A stretch of 64,000 nt of DNA from Fibrobacteraceae bacterium. GTDB lineage: Bacteria > Fibrobacterota > Fibrobacteria > Fibrobacterales > Fibrobacteraceae. The stretch covers positions 141,937-205,936 of the forward strand of contig JAGBSH010000028.1 of NCBI GenBank assembly GCA_017631885.1, in the 5' to 3' direction. The translations under genes and the position numbers were made by a program. Below the pieces are notes generated by a model. It did no database searches and had not been told where the DNA came from. It saw only the letters and a program-made list of their open reading frames with translations. This document shows positions 26,195 through 35,646 of this stretch, in pieces (position 1 is the first letter of the stretch; each line of letters opens with the position of its first letter).

Positions 26195-28978
26195 ATGCAA
26201 TTAGATCGTTTTTTTAAAGAACGCCCACAAATAAGCCCCACCATTTATGCTTATACTCTTCCTGAAGCAAATTCTCATAATGGCTACATTAAAGTGGGTT
26301 TTACTGACCGTTCCGTTGAAGAACGTATAAAAGAGCAAGTTCATACCGCTGGTTTAAAACCTAAAATTTTATTCAAAGAACCGGCTATGTGTGCTGATGG
26401 TTCTTGCTTTACCGATAAGCAAGTGCATAAAATTCTTGAACGCAATCATTTTTTGCGTTTAGAAAAAAATACGGAATGGTTTAAGTGTTCAGAAAAAGAT
26501 ATTCTTGCAGCCATTAATGAATTAAAAACCGGCATTCGTTCTGATAGCGATAGAAATGAATTTTTTTCTATGCGCCCAGAACAACAAGCGGCCGTAGAAA
26601 AAACGAAAGCTTATTTTGATTCTGCATTAAAAGAAAATTCCAAGCAATCTCCAAAATTTTTGTGGAATGCTAAAATGCGTTTTGGAAAAACTTTTGCCAC
26701 TTATAAACTTGCTGAATCAATGGGGTTAAAAAAGATATTAGTTCTTACTTTTAAACCGGCTGTTGAAAGCGCTTGGGCTAGTGATCTGATTCATCATATT
26801 GATTTTAAAAATTGGCAATTTATTTCTAATAAAGATGCTAAAGAAAATAAACTTTCTATTGATGAATCATTTGAACTAGCCGATAAGAAAAAGCCTATTG
26901 TTGTTTTTGGTTCTTTCCAGGATTTACTTGGTACTAATCAAACTGGTGGCATAAAAGCTAAAAATGAATTTATTCATGCTACGCATTGGGATCTCGTTGT
27001 TTTTGATGAATATCATTTTGGTGCTTGGAGAGAGAACGCTAAAAAACTTTTCCAAGTGGCAGATGAAGAATCTGAAATTGATTTTGATATAGAAGAATTT
27101 CAAGCAAAAGAAGCTGGTAATGCTTTAGATGAAAGCGTTTTACCAATAACTACAAAATACTATTTATACCTTTCTGGAACACCTTTTAGAGCTTTAAATT
27201 CTGGTGAATTTATTGAAGAACAAATTTTTAATTGGACTTATTCTGACGAACAACGCGCCAAAGAATCTTGGGCTAAAAAAGATAACCCTTATAAAAGTTT
27301 GCCGCAAATGGTTATGCTTACTTACAAGATTCCTGAAAGTATCAGCCACGTGGCAAATGCAGGCGAATTTGATGAATTTGATTTGAATGAATTTTTTAAA
27401 GCTTCTGGCAAAGAAAACAATGCGACATTCAAGCACGAGCGCGAGGTCCAGAAATGGCTTGATTTAATTCGCGGTTCTTATTTGCCTTCTAATATTGATG
27501 ATTTAAAACTTGGGCAAGACAAACGCCCACCAATGCCATATTCTGACACTCGCCTTTTGAATATTTTACAGCATACGCTTTGGTTTTTACCCGATGTGGC
27601 TTCTTGCTATGCTATGAAAAATTTAATAGCACAAAGGCAAAATACTTTTTATCATGATTACCAAATAATTGTATGCGCTGGCACAAAAGCAGGTATTGGT
27701 TTAGAGGCGTTAAAACCAGTTCGAAAAGCTATGGAGACCCCTCTTAATACAAAAACGATTACTCTTTCTTGTGGTAAATTAACTACAGGTGTTACGATTC
27801 GCCCTTGGAGTGGTGTTTTTATGCTTCGCAATTTAAAAAGCCCGGAAACTTATTTTCAAACGGCTTTCCGTGTGCAATCTCCTTGGGAAATAAAAGACGA
27901 CTTTGGAAATCAAAAAATTCTTAAAGAAAATTGTTACGTCTTTGATTTTGCTTTAGATAGAGCTTTAAAACAAATTGCAAGTTATAGTTCTAGGTTAGAT
28001 ATTAACGAATCAAACCCAGAAAAACGCGTTGCTGAATTTATCAAATTTTTACCTGTTCTTGCTTATGATGGTTCAGCAATGACGCAATTAAATGCTTCTG
28101 CTATTTTAGATATTGCTATGTCTGGCACTTCGGCATCTTTACTTGCAAGACGTTGGGAATCTGCTTTACTTGTAAACGTAGATAACATGACTTTAAATCG
28201 TTTAATGAATAACGAAGACGCCATGAAGGCGTTAATGAAAATAGAGGGATTCCGCAGTTTAAATTCAGATATTGAAACTATCATTAACAAATCTGAACAA
28301 GTTAAGAAACTAAAAACTAAAGATAAAGAACTTACACAAAAAGAAAAACGAGAAATTTCAGAAGCCGAAAAAGAGTATAAATCGAAACGAAAACAAATTC
28401 AAGAAAAGCTAATCAAATTTGCAACGCGCGTTCCTGTATTTATGTATTTAACAGATTACCGCGAGCATTGTTTAAAAGATGTGATTACCCAACTTGAGCC
28501 CGGTCTTTTTAAAAAAGTCACAGGGCTTGATGTTAAAGATTTTGAGCTCCTTTGTTCTTTGGGTGTTTTTAATGCCAGTTTAATGAATGAAGCAATTTTT
28601 AGTTTTAAACGCTATGAAGATTCAAGTTTAAGTTATATGGGACTTGATAGACATAAGGCAGAAGATATTGGTGGTTTTGATACAGTGCTTCGTCGAGAAA
28701 AATATGAAGAACTTTTTTATTCACAACAACTTTCAATGAAACTAAATCCTATTGCTACTTTAAAAGCAGAAGAGAATTTTGGCCTTCAAAAAGCCGCTGA
28801 AGTAAAGAAATTTTATAATTCCATAAAAAAAGACACAAGTGTTTTCCATAAAGAATTCGGGAAAGGAACTGTTTCAAAAATTTCAAAAGACAAAAAATAC
28901 ATTTATGTGAAATTTGGCAAAATAGAGAAAATGTTCGTTTTTCTAGACGCTTTTGAAAAAGGTTTTTTGAAAGCATAG
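26195..28978 (+). CDS. GIY-YIG (T5orf172-like) nuclease fused to SF2 helicase
   Basis: A 927-aa fusion. Residues about 17-110 form a GIY-YIG superfamily domain of the T5orf172 type (YIKVGFTDRSVEERI, then TEWFKC). A type III Res-like SF2 motor follows: Walker A-like AKMRFGKTF (159-167), DEYH (271-274), LSGTPFRA, and QTAFRVQSPW near 555. A Lys/Glu-rich helical stretch (about 700-745) and a final HKEFGKGTVSKI...YVKFG segment resembling the C-terminal beta-domain of UvrD/PcrA helicases end the protein. GGGAG lies 6 nt before the ATG. It is the probable restriction subunit for the adjacent methyltransferase. Confidence 0.82.
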   Translation: MQLDRFFKERPQISPTIYAYTLPEANSHNGYIKVGFTDRSVEERIKEQVHTAGLKPKILFKEPAMCADGSCFTDKQVHKILERNHFLRLEKNTEWFKCSEKDILAAINELKTGIRSDSDRNEFFSMRPEQQAAVEKTKAYFDSALKENSKQSPKFLWNAKMRFGKTFATYKLAESMGLKKILVLTFKPAVESAWASDLIHHIDFKNWQFISNKDAKENKLSIDESFELADKKKPIVVFGSFQDLLGTNQTGGIKAKNEFIHATHWDLVVFDEYHFGAWRENAKKLFQVADEESEIDFDIEEFQAKEAGNALDESVLPITTKYYLYLSGTPFRALNSGEFIEEQIFNWTYSDEQRAKESWAKKDNPYKSLPQMVMLTYKIPESISHVANAGEFDEFDLNEFFKASGKENNATFKHEREVQKWLDLIRGSYLPSNIDDLKLGQDKRPPMPYSDTRLLNILQHTLWFLPDVASCYAMKNLIAQRQNTFYHDYQIIVCAGTKAGIGLEALKPVRKAMETPLNTKTITLSCGKLTTGVTIRPWSGVFMLRNLKSPETYFQTAFRVQSPWEIKDDFGNQKILKENCYVFDFALDRALKQIASYSSRLDINESNPEKRVAEFIKFLPVLAYDGSAMTQLNASAILDIAMSGTSASLLARRWESALLVNVDNMTLNRLMNNEDAMKALMKIEGFRSLNSDIETIINKSEQVKKLKTKDKELTQKEKREISEAEKEYKSKRKQIQEKLIKFATRVPVFMYLTDYREHCLKDVITQLEPGLFKKVTGLDVKDFELLCSLGVFNASLMNEAIFSFKRYEDSSLSYMGLDRHKAEDIGGFDTVLRREKYEELFYSQQLSMKLNPIATLKAEENFGLQKAAEVKKFYNSIKKDTSVFHKEFGKGTVSKISKDKKYIYVKFGKIEKMFVFLDAFEKGFLKA

Positions 28979-29120
28979 CCTAAATCGGCTTTTAACTCAA
29001 GAATTTTCAAAAAAAATCCCAATTTTTCTGCAATTTGTATATATTACAAGTTGGACTATAACTTGGTACGCCCCGATCGATTTTATCGAAGTATTTGGGT
29101 TTGCCGACTTTGGAGGTTCC

Positions 29121-30044
29121 GTGTCGTATAAGATTAACGGACAAACAGAAATTCTGGGTGTATTTGGCCACCCTGTTAGGCATAGTAAATCCCCGACTAT
29201 GCATAATGCTCTTTTTAAAGAACTTGGCATAAATGCTGCCTATTTACCATTTGGGCCTATTCCTGAAAATTTTTCTACTGCACTTGATGGATTAAAAGCT
29301 TTACATTTTCGTGGTGCTAATTTAACCATTCCATACAAAGAACAAGTTTTAGAATTGGTAAATGAACTTTCGCCTATTTCTGAATTTACTCAAAGCGTAA
29401 ATACATTGTATTGGAAAAATGGCGAAAAAGGTGGCACTCTTTGTGGTACAACAACAGACCCTTATGGAGCTATCAAAAATATAGAAGACGCAGGCATTTC
29501 TCTTGAAGGCAAATCACTTGCTTTACTTGGGAACGGCGGCGCTGCTAAAGCTATTGCTTATGCTTTGTTAGAAAAGAATGTTAAATTGACAATTGTTTGC
29601 CGAAACGAATCTCGCGGCAAAAATCTTGTAGAAAAACTTTCTTTGTTTTTCCCAGAAAATGTTCCGACTTATTGTTCATTCAATGATTTTAACACAAGCG
29701 AACCTGATATTATCTTAAACACTACTCCTGTTGGGATGCACCCAAACGTAAACGATTCGCCACTTCCGGATGCTTCTTTTAGAAAAGAGCAATTTGTTTA
29801 TGATATTATTTACACGCCAACAGAAACGCGTTTATTAAAAGACGCAAAAGCACAAGGTTGTAAAATTTTAAATGGCGAAGGTATGCTTGTGCACCAAGGT
29901 GCTGCTAGTTTTAAATTGTGGTTTCCAAAAGAAACTGAAAATGTTTCAGAGGCGTTTTTAGTTTCCGTTATGCGAGAAGCCTTGCAAAAAGAAAATTTGC
30001 CAGAAAAAACTTTAAATTCAAACCCCGCTTCGGCTAAAATCTAG
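29121..30044 (+). CDS. aroE: Shikimate dehydrogenase
   Basis: AroE reduces 3-dehydroshikimate with NADPH. Seen are VFGHPVRHSKSPTMHNALF at the N-terminus with the substrate-binding Ser residues, the catalytic-Lys block ANLTIPYKE, the nucleotide motif LGNGGAAKA and the GEGMLVHQGAASF end. It is 307 aa with a GTG start preceded by TGGAGG at ideal spacing. It is followed 10 nt later by the aroK-aroB fusion, making a shikimate-pathway operon. Confidence 0.95.
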   Translation: MSYKINGQTEILGVFGHPVRHSKSPTMHNALFKELGINAAYLPFGPIPENFSTALDGLKALHFRGANLTIPYKEQVLELVNELSPISEFTQSVNTLYWKNGEKGGTLCGTTTDPYGAIKNIEDAGISLEGKSLALLGNGGAAKAIAYALLEKNVKLTIVCRNESRGKNLVEKLSLFFPENVPTYCSFNDFNTSEPDIILNTTPVGMHPNVNDSPLPDASFRKEQFVYDIIYTPTETRLLKDAKAQGCKILNGEGMLVHQGAASFKLWFPKETENVSEAFLVSVMREALQKENLPEKTLNSNPASAKI

Positions 30045-30054
30045 TAGGTATAAA

Positions 30055-31701
30055 ATGAATAGCAATAATTCTAATAAAAAGCACATTTACTTTACTGGAT
30101 TTATGGCCAGTGGCAAAAGCCGTGTCGGAAGGTGCCTTGCAGAACGTCTTAATGTTCAATTTATTGATACAGATACTTTGATTGCTGAAAATGCAGGCAA
30201 ATCTATTTCTGAAATTTTTGCTGAAGATGGCGAAGCTGTTTTCCGCAAAATGGAAAAGGATTTAATTCAAACTCTTGCAGAAGACAGCACACCAAAAGTT
30301 ATTTCTCTTGGTGGTGGCGCTCTTTCTCAAGAATGCATTGTAGAAGCCATTAGAAGTTCAGGGACTCTTATCCGCCTTTGGGCTTCTCCAGAAGTTCTTT
30401 CTGAACGTATCGCCAGAAAAAATACTCGCCCACTAATGGCCGGGCTTTCTGACGAAGAACGTCTTGCTAAAATCAAAACCATGCTCAAAGAACGCGAATG
30501 CTGGTATTCAAAAGCTGATTTTAGCGTAGAAAGTTCTAATGATTATCCAGAATATGTTGTCGCCGAAAAAATTATCCAGATTTTAAAATTCTGGAAGTCT
30601 TACGCGCTTTCTGTTGAAACTTCTTCTGGCGAACGCTACCCTATCTTTATCGGGAAAAATTTACTTTCTCACCTTGGTTGTTTGCTTGAAACAACAGGGC
30701 TTATTAAAACACACAAATTTTTGGTTTGTACCGATACGACAGTAGCCAAAGCACAATCTCGCACATTAGATAAAATAAGGCGTCAAGCTTCTGATTGTCC
30801 TGTCTTTAAATTCAGGGCTGGTGAAATCAATAAAACGCTTTCTAGTTTAAACCAACTTTATTCTTATATGTTACATAGAGAATTCGGGCGCAAAAGTTGC
30901 TTGCTTCAATTTTCTGGTGGCGTTGTTGGCGACATGGCTGGCTTTGGGGCCGCCACTTACCAAAGAGGAATTCCTTTTATTCAATTACCGACAACTTTAT
31001 TGAGTATGGTGGATAGTTCTGTTGGCGGAAAAGTGGCTGTAAACCACCCTGCTGGCAAAAACATGATTGGGGCTTTTTACCAGCCAAAAGCGGTTGTGTG
31101 CGATTTAGGTGCTCTTGCTACACTAGCAGAAAATGAAATTCAAGCAGGCATTGCTGAAATTGTAAAATATGGCGTTATTTACGACTTGGATTTCTTTGCT
31201 TATATGGAATCTCATATTGAACAAATTAAAGAAAAAAATGAAGAGGTTCTTAAAAAACTCATTCATCGCAGTTGTTCTATAAAAGCAGAAGTGGTTGGCA
31301 TAGATGAAAAAGAAAACGGACTTCGGGCTATATTAAATTACGGGCATACATTTGGACACGCCATTGAAAAACTTTCGAATTATAAAACTTATTCTCACGG
31401 AATTGCTGTTAGTTTAGGAATGCGTGTTGCGGCAAGAGCTGCCGTTCTTTTAGGTATTTTCTCTGAAGCAGAAGAAAAACGCCAGAATGATTTATTAAAC
31501 GCTCTTGGATTACCAGAAAAAGCCTGTTTTGAAATAGATGTAAATGCAGCTTGGCAAGCAATGGGCGTTGATAAAAAAGCAGAAAAGAACAACCGCGTTT
31601 ATATTTTGCCGACATGTATTGGTCATGTTGAAAAAATTTCAAATATCCCAGAAGACATTGTACGAAATGCTTGGAGCGTTATCCAAAAGGAACAAGTATG
31701 A
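30055..31701 (+). CDS. aroKB: Shikimate kinase / 3-dehydroquinate synthase fusion
   Basis: One 548-aa chain with two enzymes. Residues about 8-172 are shikimate kinase: P-loop GFMASGKSRVG, DTDTLI, the substrate-binding Arg in FRKME, and GGGA. Residues about 185-548 are dehydroquinate synthase: SGGVVGDMAGFGAATYQRG, PTTLLSMVDSSVGGKVAVNHPAGKN, and the zinc-binding HTFGHAIE. The enzymes catalyse steps 5 and 2 of the pathway. The next gene overlaps the stop (ATGA). No frameshift or internal start is needed to explain the fusion. Confidence 0.95.
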   Translation: MNSNNSNKKHIYFTGFMASGKSRVGRCLAERLNVQFIDTDTLIAENAGKSISEIFAEDGEAVFRKMEKDLIQTLAEDSTPKVISLGGGALSQECIVEAIRSSGTLIRLWASPEVLSERIARKNTRPLMAGLSDEERLAKIKTMLKERECWYSKADFSVESSNDYPEYVVAEKIIQILKFWKSYALSVETSSGERYPIFIGKNLLSHLGCLLETTGLIKTHKFLVCTDTTVAKAQSRTLDKIRRQASDCPVFKFRAGEINKTLSSLNQLYSYMLHREFGRKSCLLQFSGGVVGDMAGFGAATYQRGIPFIQLPTTLLSMVDSSVGGKVAVNHPAGKNMIGAFYQPKAVVCDLGALATLAENEIQAGIAEIVKYGVIYDLDFFAYMESHIEQIKEKNEEVLKKLIHRSCSIKAEVVGIDEKENGLRAILNYGHTFGHAIEKLSNYKTYSHGIAVSLGMRVAARAAVLLGIFSEAEEKRQNDLLNALGLPEKACFEIDVNAAWQAMGVDKKAEKNNRVYILPTCIGHVEKISNIPEDIVRNAWSVIQKEQV

Positions 31702-32663
31702 AAGTTCTAGTTACAGGCGGAACCGGCGCACTTGGGTATCATATTCTTTCATCGCTTTATCGCGATAGCATAGAATTGCATAGCTTTAGCGATGAACTCC
31801 CACAGCCTTGGCAAAAAGTAGAAGGTGTGCAATACCACACAGGCAACCTTCTTGATTTCCAAGAAATGCTTGAACAAATTAAGCAAATTCAACCGGACCA
31901 CGTTTACCATTTAGCAAGTCAGTCTTCTGTGGGCATTTCTTACAAGAAACCATTTGAAACATTAAGTACCAACTTGCTTGGCACACAAAATCTTTTAGAA
32001 GCCATTAGGCAAGTTGTTCCTAAAGCTAAAACATTGCTTTTAAGTTCTAGCGAAATTTATGGTAGGACTTCAGAACTTTTAACTCGTTTACATAAAGAAA
32101 CGGATTTACCAAACCCTCTTACGCCTTATGCTACTTCAAAAGCTTGTATGGAACTGCTTGGTAACCAGTTCAGAAATGCTTATGGCTTGCACATTGTTAT
32201 TGTGCGCCCATTCCATTTTACTGGCCCACACCATAGCAGGCGTTTTGCTATACCTTCTATTACAAACCAACTAGTTCGCATAAAAAAATATGGCGCAGAA
32301 CCTGTTGTTATTTCTGGTTCTCTTGACATTAGCCGCGACATCGTAGATGTTCGAGATGTCGCGCGCGGAACCATTCAAATTTTAAATTCCGCAGAATCTG
32401 GCGAAATCTTTAACATTTGCAGTGGCAGTTCTTATACATTCAGAGAACTTGTCGATTTACTTGTTGAAATTGCCGATGTTGATGTTGACTTTTTCTTTGA
32501 CCCCAACCTTGAACGCACCAATGAAATCCCTTTGCTAATTGGAAACCCAGAAAAAATACTGAATATTGGCTGGAAACCAATGATTAGCATTGAAGATTGT
32601 CTAAGCGACTTGTTCAATGAAATGGTTGTCAGAAACCGTATGGAACGAAGTCTTAAAAAATAA
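31698..32663 (+). CDS. NAD-dependent sugar-nucleotide epimerase/dehydratase
   Basis: A 321-aa extended short-chain dehydrogenase: TGGTGALGYHI nucleotide-binding motif, SSSEIYG, and the catalytic YATSK (Tyr-x-x-x-Lys). The segment RPFHFTGP and the C-terminal pattern (NEIPLLIGNPEKILNIGWKP) resemble GDP-6-deoxy-4-keto-mannose reductases and GDP-mannose dehydratases, so a GDP-sugar substrate is likely but unproven. The start overlapping the aroB stop fits the family N-terminus. It probably feeds surface polysaccharide synthesis. Confidence 0.8.
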   Translation: MKVLVTGGTGALGYHILSSLYRDSIELHSFSDELPQPWQKVEGVQYHTGNLLDFQEMLEQIKQIQPDHVYHLASQSSVGISYKKPFETLSTNLLGTQNLLEAIRQVVPKAKTLLLSSSEIYGRTSELLTRLHKETDLPNPLTPYATSKACMELLGNQFRNAYGLHIVIVRPFHFTGPHHSRRFAIPSITNQLVRIKKYGAEPVVISGSLDISRDIVDVRDVARGTIQILNSAESGEIFNICSGSSYTFRELVDLLVEIADVDVDFFFDPNLERTNEIPLLIGNPEKILNIGWKPMISIEDCLSDLFNEMVVRNRMERSLKK

Positions 32664-32667
32664 AAGA

Positions 32668-33204
32668 CTATAGACTTTCAAAAGAACTACGCCAAAAATG
32701 AATTTGCCCGCCGGCGGCAAGTGTTTTTTGGACATCTATCAGACGCTGGTTCGAAGAGCCTCTGAATTGTAGTTCTAAAGATTTTTTGGCTAAAATAAAC
32801 GGGCCATCGACAAGCAAATCAGCTAACGATAACAATTCTAAAATTGCGTTATCTTGTTTTCCTTTTTCTAGAAGGCGTTCAAACAAATAGCCGGTAAAAA
32901 TGGTTAAATGCAAAGAACGCTTTTTGACTTCTTTTGCAAGAGAAAGTAAAGCTTTGGCTTGTTCAAATGGTTCGCCACCACTAAATGTAACGCCAGAAAG
33001 CAAAGGATTTTCATCGATTTGCTCTAGAATTTCTGAAATAGAAACAAGCGTTCCGCCATTAAAATCATGGGTTTCAGGATTGTGACAGCCCACGCAATGG
33101 TGTGGACAACCTTGGACAAACACAGTTAAGCGAATACCAGGACCATCCACTATTGATTCGGGTTCAATGCCTGCAAGCCTAAGCGTTACATTGTCAGACG
33201 CCAT
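32668..33204 (-). CDS. nrdG: Anaerobic ribonucleotide reductase activating enzyme
   Basis: A radical-SAM activase that installs the glycyl radical in NrdD. The cluster-binding CPHHCVGCHNPE (CxxxCxxC), the SAM-associated TFSGGEPF motif, and the 178-aa length fit NrdG. Its ATG overlaps the nrdD stop (TAATG), so the two are made together. Confidence 0.93.
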   Translation of the reverse strand: MASDNVTLRLAGIEPESIVDGPGIRLTVFVQGCPHHCVGCHNPETHDFNGGTLVSISEILEQIDENPLLSGVTFSGGEPFEQAKALLSLAKEVKKRSLHLTIFTGYLFERLLEKGKQDNAILELLSLADLLVDGPFILAKKSLELQFRGSSNQRLIDVQKTLAAGGQIHFWRSSFESL

Positions 33205-35537
33205 TAATTGACACCTATAAACTTCACAATTGATGGGTAAAGTTTACGCAATTCATTCAAGCGTTCTGGAGCAATTGCTTCGCCATCATGACGGCCGCAA
33301 CGTGGGCAAACATCGTCAATCACACCAACAAATCCACAAACAGGGTCTCTGTCCACAGGGTGATTTATAGAACCATAACCGATTCCGGCATCATTCATTG
33401 CAAGCACTATTTTTTCAAAGGCTTCCAAGTTTTTGCCCGGGTCACCATCAAGTTCTACATAACTAATATGACCTGCATTGGTAAGTTCATGATAAGGGGC
33501 TTCAAGCTTAATTTTCTTGAAAGCAGAAATCTTATAATAAACAGGAACATGGAAAGAATTGGTGTAATATTCTCTGTCAGTAACACCAGGAACAGAACCA
33601 TAGATTTTCTTATCCATGCGCACAAAACGCCCAGAAAGGCCTTCTGCAGGAGTTGCAAGTAAAGAGAAATTCAAATGCAAACGTTTAGATTCGCTATCGC
33701 AGAATTCTCGCATAAAGCGAATAATTTCAAGGCCGAGTTGTTGTGATTCTTCGGATTCGCCGTGATGCTTACCTGTTAATACAACAAGGGTTTCTGCAAG
33801 GCCTATAAAACCAATAGACAAAGTACCATGTTTAATAACTTCGCGAACTTCACTTTCCCAAGAAAGTTTTTCTGAATCAATCCAGACTCCTTGTCCCATA
33901 AGGAATGGGAAGTTTTTAACTTGCTTACGGCTCTGGACTTCAAGACGTTCAAGAAGCTGGTCACGGACCATTTCTAAAATGCGTTGCAATTCTTTAAAGA
34001 AAAGTTCTTTGCCTTTTACTTTCATGGCAATGCGAGGCAAGTTAATAGAAGTAAAGCTCAAGTTACCGCGTCCAAAAGTAATTTCTCTTGATGGGTCCAC
34101 TTCGTTACCAATTACGCGAGTTCTACAACCCATGTAAGCAATTTCTGTTTCTGGATGGCCTTCTTTGTAATACTTTAAATTGAATGGAGCATCTTGGAAA
34201 CTGAAATTCGGGAACAAGCGTTTTGCACTTACACGGCAAGCGAGTTTAAACAAATCGTAGTTTGGGTCGCCTTCACGCAAGTTCACACCACTTTTTAAAC
34301 GGAAAATTTGGATAGGGAAAATTGCGGTTTCGCCACCACCTAAACCTTCTTCTGTTGTAAGAAGCAAGTTGCGAATAACCATACGAGCTTCTGGTTCTGT
34401 ACACATACCATAGTTAATACTTGAAAACGGCGTTTGAGCACCAGCACGACTGTGCATACTATTTAAGTTGTGTACAAATGCTTCCATTGCTTGGAATGTC
34501 GTTTTATCTGTTTCTGCATAAGCTTCTTTTTCTGCAAATTTTTGTGCTTGAATAACAATTTCAGGATCAAAAATTTTTGAAAGTTCACGAGCTTCAGCAT
34601 CGACAAATTCTTGATTAGGTTCTAATGTTGGGCGAAGGCCTACTTCGTCCATTTCTGCATGCAAGCGTTTGATATCTTGTTCTAAATCTTTTTGGTCTTT
34701 ACCTGTTAAAAGTGAAAGCGATTTTAAAAGATTGGATTGATAGAATTTGCGATAAGTAATACGAACGCCATCGGACATAGCGTAATCAAAATTCGGAATA
34801 GATTGACCACCATGCTGATCGTTCTGGTTACTTTGGATTGCAATAGCTGCTAAGGCCGCATAACTGCGAATGTCTCTTGGTGCGCGTAAATGACCATGCC
34901 CTGTATTAAAGCCATTCTTAAAAAGCTTTTGCAAGTCAATCTGACAGCAAGTCATTGTCAAAGAGTAGAAATCCAAATCATGAATATGGATATCGCCTTC
35001 TTGGTGAGCCCTACTGTGTTCTGGCTTAAGCATAATGGATGTATAAAAATGCTTTGCACTTTCTGAACCATACTTTAACATGGTTCCCATTGCTGTATCG
35101 CCATCAATGTTTGCGTTTTCACGTTTCAAATCAGACTTTGCTGCATCACTAAAAGTGATATCATGTAAAGTTCTCATTAAGCGTGTATTAAGTTCACGGA
35201 CTCTTGAACGTTCAGCACGATAAAGAATAAATGCTTTAGCTGTTTCTTGTAAACCCATTTCACCTAAAACATATTCTGCGGCGTCTTGAATTTGTTCAAT
35301 GTCTGGGCTTTCTAATCCAAGGCTTTCTAAGCGCCCGACCACACCACTAGCTACTTCCATTGCACGACGTTGGATTGTATTACTACCAACATTCAACAAA
35401 TCCAACTGAGAAGCTTCTGCCTGAATTTCTTCAGAAAGTTCGCCCGAAGCACGAAGTGCTTTTTCAATAGCACTTGTTATCTTATCCATATTGAAGGGCA
35501 TTGTACGCCCATCTCTTTTCCGAACTTGCCAAATCAT
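33204..35537 (-). CDS. nrdD: Anaerobic ribonucleoside-triphosphate reductase
   Basis: Class III reductase that makes deoxynucleotides without oxygen. An N-terminal ATP cone (VRKRDGRTMPFNMDKITSAI) precedes the large barrel; HIHDLDFYSLTMTCCQIDL and MGYGSINHPVDR-type blocks are seen. The C-terminus has CGFVGVIDDVCPRCGR, a likely zinc site, and ends 32 residues later without the usual R-x-x-GYL glycyl-radical loop; CGFVG is the only candidate. I chose MIWQVRKRDG (777 aa) with AAGGTG 7 nt upstream. Confidence 0.9.
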   Translation of the reverse strand: MIWQVRKRDGRTMPFNMDKITSAIEKALRASGELSEEIQAEASQLDLLNVGSNTIQRRAMEVASGVVGRLESLGLESPDIEQIQDAAEYVLGEMGLQETAKAFILYRAERSRVRELNTRLMRTLHDITFSDAAKSDLKRENANIDGDTAMGTMLKYGSESAKHFYTSIMLKPEHSRAHQEGDIHIHDLDFYSLTMTCCQIDLQKLFKNGFNTGHGHLRAPRDIRSYAALAAIAIQSNQNDQHGGQSIPNFDYAMSDGVRITYRKFYQSNLLKSLSLLTGKDQKDLEQDIKRLHAEMDEVGLRPTLEPNQEFVDAEARELSKIFDPEIVIQAQKFAEKEAYAETDKTTFQAMEAFVHNLNSMHSRAGAQTPFSSINYGMCTEPEARMVIRNLLLTTEEGLGGGETAIFPIQIFRLKSGVNLREGDPNYDLFKLACRVSAKRLFPNFSFQDAPFNLKYYKEGHPETEIAYMGCRTRVIGNEVDPSREITFGRGNLSFTSINLPRIAMKVKGKELFFKELQRILEMVRDQLLERLEVQSRKQVKNFPFLMGQGVWIDSEKLSWESEVREVIKHGTLSIGFIGLAETLVVLTGKHHGESEESQQLGLEIIRFMREFCDSESKRLHLNFSLLATPAEGLSGRFVRMDKKIYGSVPGVTDREYYTNSFHVPVYYKISAFKKIKLEAPYHELTNAGHISYVELDGDPGKNLEAFEKIVLAMNDAGIGYGSINHPVDRDPVCGFVGVIDDVCPRCGRHDGEAIAPERLNELRKLYPSIVKFIGVN

Positions 35538-35609
35538 ATACACACACCTTATATGAAACGTTTTTAACAAAAAAATCGGTTAAAAAACAACTAATTTAAA
35601 CCCCAATCC

Positions 35610-35617
35610 CAAAAATA
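35610..35617 (-). promoter_or_regulatory. Candidate -10 of nrdDG
   Basis: TATTTTTG on the minus strand fits the TAnnTTTG pattern seen elsewhere in the window and would start transcription roughly 65 nt upstream of nrdD. No clear -35 is visible. Confidence 0.35.
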
Positions 35618-35646
35618 AGCCATCAAAACCTTTTTAGGAAAGAAAA

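Noticed and set aside
26072..26200. N-terminal 43-residue extension of the antitoxin
   Set aside because: It crosses the palindromic operator and has no family similarity; the internal ATG gives the standard ribbon-helix-helix start.
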